36,727 nucleotides of DNA from Candidatus Tabaqchalia intestinavium (lineage in GTDB: Bacteria; Bacillota; Clostridia; Oscillospirales; CAJFTT01): positions 1 to 36,727 of the forward strand of contig CAJFTT010000058.1 of NCBI GenBank assembly GCA_904420005.1, written 5' to 3'. The notes beneath the pieces were generated by a model. The model saw nothing but the letters and a program-made list of their open reading frames with translations, had not been told where the DNA came from and ran no database searches. Shown here piece by piece: positions 32,294 through 36,727 of this stretch. A program made the position numbers and the translations under genes. The first letter of the stretch is position 1. Each line of letters starts with the position of its first letter.

Positions 32294-33067
32294 ATGAAAA
32301 AGCTTTATCGGATGCTCCTTTCCCTGACGGCGGCGGCCGCCCTGATGGCAGTCGCCACGGTGGGTGTCAGCGCCGCGAGCGAGACCAACATCGCGCTGAA
32401 GGATAATGGCGGCACCGTCACGGCAAGCTCGGAGAAGGAGTCCACCGATACGGAGAAAAACTATGCTTCGGTCGCCGCGGACGGGGATAAGGCTTCTTAC
32501 TGGCAGTCGGGCGACCCTGATCCGGAGACCGGCAAGAATCAGTGGTTGCAGATTTCTTGGGAGAAGACGCAGTCCATTGACTCGATGGTGGTCTATTGGG
32601 GCGGCGGCAAGCCGGCCAACAGCAACGGATCGGATGCAGAAGGCTACGCGAAGGTGGAATATATGGTCGACGGAGAATGGAAAACGCTCGACGCGACCAT
32701 TACTCGCGCGGGCGAGCTGCCGTATGTCGATACCATCACCTGGGAAGGCGGCGCATTTGAGGCCACGGCTGTGCGCCTGACGTTCGACCAGCTTGCGATG
32801 AACGGTCCGTATCAGTGCTATGAATTTGAAGTTTACGGGACGGAAGTGGCTGAGCAGCCCGGCGGAGATACCGAAAATCCTGGTGATACGGAGAATCCCG
32901 GAGATACCGAGAATCCTGGTGATACGGAGAACCCTGGAGATACCGAGCAGCCGGATGACGGGAAAGACGACACGCCCAAGACAGGCGTAGAGTTCCCCAT
33001 TGCGGCGGCTTTCGTTGCGGCTGCTGCTGGTGTGTGCATTGCGATGACTCGGAAAGCGCGCGCGTAA
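32294..33067 (+). CDS. sortase-anchored discoidin-domain surface protein
   Basis: This 257-aa exported protein has a signal peptide (MKKLYRMLLSLTAAAALMAV..., cleavage likely after VSA near residue 27). Residues about 30-185 look like an F5/8 type C (discoidin, CBM32-like) domain, with NIALKDNGGTVTASS, AADGDKASYW, QWLQISWEKTQSIDSMVVYWG and QCYEFEVYG. A linker of PGDTEN repeats covers about 188-225. TPKTG at 227-231, a hydrophobic stretch and a basic end (TRKARA) form a sortase signal; PKTG rather than LPxTG suggests a class-specific sortase. ATG 32294 follows AGAGGAGAG. Binding of glycans at the cell surface is likely. No sortase gene is in the window. Confidence 0.88.
   Translation: MKKLYRMLLSLTAAAALMAVATVGVSAASETNIALKDNGGTVTASSEKESTDTEKNYASVAADGDKASYWQSGDPDPETGKNQWLQISWEKTQSIDSMVVYWGGGKPANSNGSDAEGYAKVEYMVDGEWKTLDATITRAGELPYVDTITWEGGAFEATAVRLTFDQLAMNGPYQCYEFEVYGTEVAEQPGGDTENPGDTENPGDTENPGDTENPGDTEQPDDGKDDTPKTGVEFPIAAAFVAAAAGVCIAMTRKARA
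32866..32955 (+). repeat. 18-nt coding repeat with 36-nt super-period
   Basis: About five 18-nt units encode (P)GDTEN in the linker. Units beginning GGAGATACC alternate with units beginning GGTGATACG, so the DNA repeats best with a 36-nt period. Such tracts can change copy number. Confidence 0.75.
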
Positions 33068-33107
33068 TGGAGTCTGGCGCACTTATTTTACAGTGATTTC
33101 TTAAAGT

Positions 33108-33164
33108 GTATAAAAGCCGGGGCAAGAACTGCGGATAGCTGCAGTTCTTGCCCCGGCTTTATAC
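33108..33164. terminator. long hairpin after the surface-protein gene
   Basis: The 19-bp perfect arms AAGCCGGGGCAAGAACTGC and GCAGTTCTTGCCCCGGCTT enclose a GGATAGCT loop, extended outward by GTATA/TATAC with one bulge. There is no T-run beyond TTTATAC, but the position suits a terminator. Confidence 0.7.
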
Positions 33165-33169
33165 TTCGA

Positions 33170-33560
33170 GGCTCCGGCTTACCCTCGTTGCGGGTGGATG
33201 TGGCCTGCATACGGGCCTTTCAGACGCTTTCGCAGTGAGGCGGAAAGATTGGGGACTTTGACGAGCGTTGTAGATTCGGAACACGTATACGGGCTGAGCC
33301 AGAACCGTATGCGCCGTCAGCATATACGGCTTTTGGGTTGCGGCGTGACACGAAAGCCGGTGATAGAAGAGCCAGTGACGCTGTCAACGTAGCCGGGGTA
33401 CCGGATGCGACAGCGCAGTACAGTGGCTGAGGATAACGTCGCGGAGACAGAAAGAGAAACTTGACTGAGCAATACCGGCTCGGTGAAAAGAGGGCGCCTT
33501 GTTGCGAGTGTATGTCGTTGAATAGCAAGGGAATATGGCAGGATTGCTGACGGGCGGGCG
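33170..33560. other. gene-free, apparently structured segment (possible group II intron remnant or ncRNA)
   Basis: No credible protein is encoded. The motif CCGTAT/ATACGG occurs three times (33293-33340) and can form two mutually exclusive hairpins. Read on the minus strand, a 32-nt stretch begins AAGCCGTAT and ends ATACGGTTCT, resembling the outline of group II intron domain V. The plus strand to its right looks like structured-RNA sequence (GTAGCCGGGGTACCGGATGC). It follows a terminator-type hairpin. None of this is decisive. Confidence 0.3.
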
Positions 33561-33594
33561 CGCTTTTTTGCCATTGTCGGCCGGAATTATGCGC

Positions 33595-34299
33595 TTATCG
33601 CTCGGTCAGATAATCCAGCAGATCGGGGAACCCGCCGTGGGGATAGACGGCGATGTCCCGCTGCTTTTTGTTGATGAGACAGTCGGTCAGCAGGAAAACG
33701 TCGATCCCCAGCTCGCGCGCGACCATGTCCTCCTCCACGTCGTTGCCCACCATGAGGCAGCGATCGGGCGAAGCGCCCAATCGGTCGAGGACGTCCCTGT
33801 AGTAGGCAGGATTGGGCTTGCAGTGACGAGAATTTTCATAACAGGTGTAGAAGGCGAAATCTTCCAGCGCCAGCCCCGCCCAACGGACGCGGCTTTCGGT
33901 AGCCACGGCGGGAAAGATCGGATTGGTCGCGAGAACCAGAGTCCGTTCCTGCTGGCGCAGCGTCTCGACGACGGCTTTCGCCGCAGGGTTGCAGCCGCAG
34001 ACGGCGGCAGCTTGCTGGAATTCCACGCGGTAATATTCTTCAAAAACCGGCCGGTCGGCCAGAACCTTTTTCCCGAAAATTTCCTCGAACTTTGCCCAGA
34101 ATGCTTCTTCATTGGTGCGGCTGCCGTCGTTTCGCACCATCGCGGCAGTGCCCGCCCAGATGCCGTCGATGAGCTGCTTGGGGTCGTAGCCGAGCGGCTG
34201 GAGCTTTGCGGCCAGCCGGCGAAAATACGCCTGCGTAAAAACCTCCTGATCCATTGGCAGCAGCGTGCCGTCCAGATCAAACAAAATATTTTCGATCAA
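33595..34299 (-). CDS. HAD-superfamily hydrolase
   Basis: This 234-aa HAD-type phosphatase has motif I FDLDGTLLP, motif II LATNP, motif III Lys in KPNPAYY and motif IV GNDVEEDM. The insert between motifs I and II is an alpha-helical cap (about residues 17-85), as in subfamily I (phosphoglycolate phosphatase/pyrophosphatase-like). The TTG at 34299 is preferred because GGGAGG lies 8 nt upstream and gives the usual N-terminus (L/M)IENILFDLDGTL. The in-frame ATG at 34332 lies only about 12 nt after the predicted transcription start and lacks a ribosome site. The gene stands alone with its own promoter; the substrate is unknown. Confidence 0.9.
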   Translation of the reverse strand: MIENILFDLDGTLLPMDQEVFTQAYFRRLAAKLQPLGYDPKQLIDGIWAGTAAMVRNDGSRTNEEAFWAKFEEIFGKKVLADRPVFEEYYRVEFQQAAAVCGCNPAAKAVVETLRQQERTLVLATNPIFPAVATESRVRWAGLALEDFAFYTCYENSRHCKPNPAYYRDVLDRLGASPDRCLMVGNDVEEDMVARELGIDVFLLTDCLINKKQRDIAVYPHGGFPDLLDYLTER

Positions 34300-34350
34300 A
34301 AAATCCGCCTCCCGGTGAAATACAGTTTTCATCTTGAAAGTTCCGCGGTC

Positions 34351-34379
34351 AGTATATCCGATTCCCTGCGAAAAGTCAA
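34351..34379 (-). promoter_or_regulatory. promoter of the HAD hydrolase gene
   Basis: On the minus strand, TTGACT (34379-34374) and TATACT (34356-34351) have 17-bp spacing; the start is near 34344. Confidence 0.75.
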
Positions 34380-34630
34380 CGTGTTCCCGCCGCGACGAAC
34401 CGTGACGCAGGTAAAAAACTGTGGTTGGTCAAGCAGTCACGGAACAACCCTTTTTGTTTCGAGTATTTCTTATGAATTAGTGCGGTTTTACATCAAAAAT
34501 CGCCGCGAGCGATATATCGCTTGCGGCGACGTGTCAATCGACCATAAAGATGATTGATTTCTGCAATTACAAAAGGACGATTCAAACGCTTAAACTAACT
34601 AAGCTTGATATTTTCAGTCGGCGCTCAAGT
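34380..34630. other. intergenic, AT-richer boundary region
   Basis: Between the HAD promoter and the end of the sigma-factor gene the DNA changes from GC-rich to AT-richer. CCGTGAC (34400-34406) and GTCACGG (34436-34442) form an inverted repeat followed by AACAACCCTTTTT. Repeat element copy C begins at 34500. No gene is seen. Confidence 0.45.
34500..34600 (+). repeat. hairpin-tail repeat element, copy C
   Basis: The 14-bp stem TCGCCGCGAGCGAT / ATCGCTTGCGGCGA (one G-T wobble) is followed by GTGTCAATCGACCATAAAG and an A/T-rich tail containing GATTCAAACGCTTAAACT. The right arm and tail resemble copy B, with compensating changes in the stem. Confidence 0.6.
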
Positions 34631-36295
34631 TTATATATTTGTAATCAGAGTCGTCAACGATTTCCGCTGGCCTTTGGTAGGCTCTTTTAACTTACCGTTT
34701 TTCAGAAGCGCTGTGATACAATGTATAAGGAACCAGCCATCAGAATGGAATACAAACTGCAGCTCGTACGATTTTACCTTTTTAAGGTGGGGCGGGACAG
34801 ATTCCAGTACCGCTTCCGCATAGGGTGCCTTCAGCGCATCCAATTCAGTTTGGTATTTTGCTTTAATACGCTCCCCGATGGCGAGAAGTCTGTTTTGAAC
34901 CTCTTTACTAGCCAGAACAACGATCTGCCATGAAGATTTGAAACAACCGTCATAATCCCCATTGGTTTTTACATGCCCGCGTTCAGCCAGCCATACATAC
35001 TCGTCCTTGGAAAGAGGTTCTTTTTTCTCCCTTGCATAGAGAGAAAGTACCCGCCTAGCATCTTCCGAATAGGAAACGCTGTTAAATTCCCTTTGATCTG
35101 ACCATTCGCTGTCGATCTGCCATAAAATGTGTTCACCGTTTTCGTTCCACATCGGTCCGCACCAGTTTTTCATATACACGTAATTGTCAGGCAAAACCAT
35201 ATGCTCTGGAACCACAGAAGCGTGAAAAATATTGTGTCCACCGTCCGGGCGGATCGTCGCCACTTCTTCAAAAGAAATCCTTTTGTCCACTAGATTTTCT
35301 CCGGAGCAGGCAGCGATATAAGGAATCAGGGACCAAAGGAGGAAATTGTGGTCAGCTCTGGGAGACTGAGTCAAGGAAATCGGCTGATCGGTCTGGCCGC
35401 ACAAGATATCTGGATCATCCAGGATACCGGAAGAAGTCAGTTCATCATACAGATCGTTTGCGAACAACGCGGCAGCGCGTTTATACATATCATTCTGCAT
35501 AATCAGCAGCTCTGCTGTAGGCTCACTGATAAGAAAGTTCACTATGTACTTGCCCTTTTGTGCTTGGAGAAAGCCATATTCCTCAAGGAATTCCACTTCA
35601 GTTTCTACATATACAGGAGAAACTCCTAAATCATCGGCAATCTCATTGACGGTCTTTGCGGTATTGCGCACACAGTAGCAGATGTTCTGGGACAGTGTGG
35701 AACGAAGGAACTCGTCTGGGGATTTCGTACCTACGGAACCATTGACCCCATAGGAGTGGAATTGAATTGGGTTAAATTTAAGTTCACTTGGTTTTCTCAT
35801 CGTATCCATACCTCTTTTCAAATCTTTTTTAGCCTCAAACAAGTGCCATTTGACGGTGCCGACGGGGATTCCCAACTCACGAGCAATGTCCGTCTGCTTG
35901 CGATTTTCAAAGTAATATGCAATTACAATCCTTCTTTGCAGCTTGGAAAGGTAAGCGATTTCTGCCTGGAGCCTATGGATAGATTCTGAGTTGTCATCGG
36001 CGTCTATTTCAGAATGCGGATCCGCTATCCTCTCTGCAACCTCATCGATGGAAACGCCGACCATGCTTTTGGCTGTGTCGCGATAGTAGTTACTGAGCGT
36101 ATTATAGGCAACCGTCCAGATGAACTTCCCCATGTCCACAACGTCGTTCTTGATAAGGAGAGCGTGGAACGCTTTAATCGCTATCTCCTGTGACAGATCC
36201 TCTGCGTCGTGGATATTTTTGCACCGTTTCAGGGCAAATCCAAATATAGGCTTCAAATATTCCGTTACGATTTTCTCCGTATCTTGTCTGTCCAC
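34631..36295 (-). CDS. ECF-type sigma factor with long C-terminal extension
   Basis: This protein is 554 aa from GTG 36295, chosen because AAGGAGG lies 8 nt upstream; ATG 36328 would add 11 residues but has no ribosome site. Residues about 1-75 are sigma region 2 (YLKPIFGFALKRCKNIHDAEDLSQEIAIKAF, FIWTVAYNTLSNYYRD). Residues about 110-165 are region 4 (YLSKLQRRIVIAYYFENRKQTDIARELGIPVGTVKWHLFEAKKDL). A normal ECF factor would end there. Here about 380 residues follow: first a second winged-helix-like part (NEIADDLGVSPVYVETEVEFLEEYGFL), then a region rich in Trp, Tyr and acidic residues that I do not recognise. No anti-sigma gene is adjacent, so the tail may carry sensing or self-control. The DNA is AT-richer than the core and flanked by repeats, suggesting transfer. 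Confidence 0.88.
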   Translation of the reverse strand: MDRQDTEKIVTEYLKPIFGFALKRCKNIHDAEDLSQEIAIKAFHALLIKNDVVDMGKFIWTVAYNTLSNYYRDTAKSMVGVSIDEVAERIADPHSEIDADDNSESIHRLQAEIAYLSKLQRRIVIAYYFENRKQTDIARELGIPVGTVKWHLFEAKKDLKRGMDTMRKPSELKFNPIQFHSYGVNGSVGTKSPDEFLRSTLSQNICYCVRNTAKTVNEIADDLGVSPVYVETEVEFLEEYGFLQAQKGKYIVNFLISEPTAELLIMQNDMYKRAAALFANDLYDELTSSGILDDPDILCGQTDQPISLTQSPRADHNFLLWSLIPYIAACSGENLVDKRISFEEVATIRPDGGHNIFHASVVPEHMVLPDNYVYMKNWCGPMWNENGEHILWQIDSEWSDQREFNSVSYSEDARRVLSLYAREKKEPLSKDEYVWLAERGHVKTNGDYDGCFKSSWQIVVLASKEVQNRLLAIGERIKAKYQTELDALKAPYAEAVLESVPPHLKKVKSYELQFVFHSDGWFLIHCITALLKNGKLKEPTKGQRKSLTTLITNI

Positions 36296-36390
36296 CAGTT
36301 TTTCCTCCTTGAAAGCGCTTTCATTCATATAGACACGAAAATCTCAAAAGGTTGGTATTTGTCATTAATCCAAATCTTGCTTTGAGAAAA

Positions 36391-36420
36391 AATAACGAGT
36401 TTCATTCGAAACTCGTTATT
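36391..36420. terminator. hairpin upstream of the sigma gene (terminator on minus)
   Basis: The perfect 13-bp stem AATAACGAGTTTC / GAAACTCGTTATT with a 4-nt loop is followed by TTTTCTC on the minus strand, so it can end transcription arriving from the right before the sigma gene. It is also the head of repeat copy A on the plus strand. Confidence 0.65.
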
Positions 36421-36487
36421 TTCTGCCGATCAACTATAAAAGAGAGATTTTGGCGTTTGGAAAGGTGAAACTGAACTCTTAAACTCG
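36391..36487 (+). repeat. hairpin-tail repeat element, copy A
   Basis: The hairpin 36391-36420 is followed by CGATCAACTATAAAAGAGAG, then TTTGG and TGAACTCTTAAACTCGC. The tail aligns with copy B (ACTATAAAAAAGAT, TTTTGG, TGAACTCTTGCATAAGC). Confidence 0.6.
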
Positions 36488-36552
36488 CAAAAAGTTGGTA
36501 GCGAGAGCGAACCGCTGTGAAGGTGTTTACAACCGAATCAGTGAGCCGAGCG
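36488..36552. other. gap between repeat copies
   Basis: No gene or signal is recognised; the sequence is of mixed composition. Confidence 0.3.
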
Positions 36553-36635
36553 TGACTTTTTGAGAAAAAGGAGGAGCGGCGTACGTACGCTCTGACTTTT
36601 GAAAAAAGTCGGAGCAAGCTATGTATCGCTTGCTC
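36553..36635 (+). repeat. tandem pair of related hairpin units
   Basis: Unit 1 (36553-36592) and unit 2 (36593-36635) both read TGACTTTT(T)GA(G)AAAAAG, then G/C-GGAGC, then a palindromic core, then GCTC. The core of unit 1 is the perfect palindrome GCGTACGTACGC (36579-36590); that of unit 2 is the stem of copy B. Confidence 0.55.
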
Positions 36636-36714
36636 CGACTTGTCTAAGGACTATAAAAAAGATATTTTTTCGATTTTGGCTGATGGAGTTGAACTCTTGC
36701 ATAAGCGGTTACGC
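36606..36714 (+). repeat. hairpin-tail repeat element, copy B
   Basis: The perfect 14-bp stem AAGTCGGAGCAAGC / GCTTGCTCCGACTT with loop TATGTATC is followed by GTCTAAGGACTATAAAAAAG, TTTTGG and TGAACTCTTGC. It continues almost to the window end, so the family may extend beyond it. Confidence 0.6.
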
Positions 36715-36727
36715 CTGCTCTACATCA

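Noticed and set aside
1-36727. CRISPR arrays, rRNA or tRNA genes
   Set aside because: No regularly spaced repeats with unique spacers and no rRNA or complete tRNA were seen on either strand.

Overview
The window looks like a chromosomal segment of a high-GC, endospore-forming, anaerobic member of the Clostridia. This rests on three things. The gene order rimP-nusA-rnpM-ylxQ-infB-rbfA-nrnA-truB-ribF-rpsO-pnp is Gram-positive. spoVT and CotF-type coat genes are sporulation genes. A glycyl-radical pyruvate formate-lyase is an anaerobic enzyme. Most of the window is GC-rich, but the last ~2.3 kb (from about 34.4 kb) is visibly AT-richer and carries its own repeat family, which suggests an acquired segment.

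Layout. (1) 0.1-3.4 kb: a FabT-like MarR regulator with a FabT-box-like palindrome at its own promoter, followed by a DegV/FakB-type fatty-acid-binding protein; a convergent multi-spanning GT-C-like membrane protein follows. (2) 3.9-7.0 kb, minus strand: a Crp/Fnr-type regulator, a thioredoxin with an unusual WCNPC active site, and a CoA-disulfide reductase-rhodanese fusion, which together look like a redox or sulfane-sulfur module. A 13-bp palindrome sits about 41 bp upstream of the predicted thioredoxin transcription start. (3) 7.2-9.8 kb: two CotF-type coat genes, an XRE regulator, an unknown arginine-rich small protein, and spoVT with a sigma-G-like promoter. (4) 9.8-21.2 kb: the translation and RNA-metabolism cluster, with a strong promoter and a stable leader hairpin before rimP, a separate promoter for rpsO, and a terminator after pnp. 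(5) 21.2-22.1 kb: almost 1 kb with no convincing gene. (6) 22.1-26.0 kb: a metal-efflux locus, with ArsR and AraC regulators divergent from a stand-alone HMA metallochaperone and a Zn/Cd-type P1B ATPase. (7) 26.2-27.9 kb, minus strand: a GH172/DUF2961 glycosidase and a stand-alone 83-aa domain resembling the middle domain of FakA. (8) 28.6-31.9 kb: a ZTP riboswitch (pfl motif) with its terminator, followed by pflA and pflB. (9) 32.3-33.1 kb: a discoidin-domain surface protein with a sortase-type PKTG signal. (10) 33.1-33.6 kb: a gene-free, probably RNA-structured segment. (11) 33.6-34.3 kb: a HAD hydrolase. (12) 34.4-36.7 kb: an ECF sigma factor with a very long C-terminal extension, flanked by three diverged copies of a hairpin-plus-tail element.

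How the parts connect. Two loci 26 kb apart point to exogenous fatty-acid handling: FabT-like plus DegV/FakB at the left, and the FakA-middle-like protein at about 27.8 kb. The ZTP riboswitch ties PFL, which makes formate, to one-carbon folate status. The best candidates for something undescribed are the long-tailed sigma factor with its covarying hairpin repeats, the stand-alone FakA-like domain, and the structured segment at 33.2-33.6 kb. All assignments come from reading the sequence; no database search was run.
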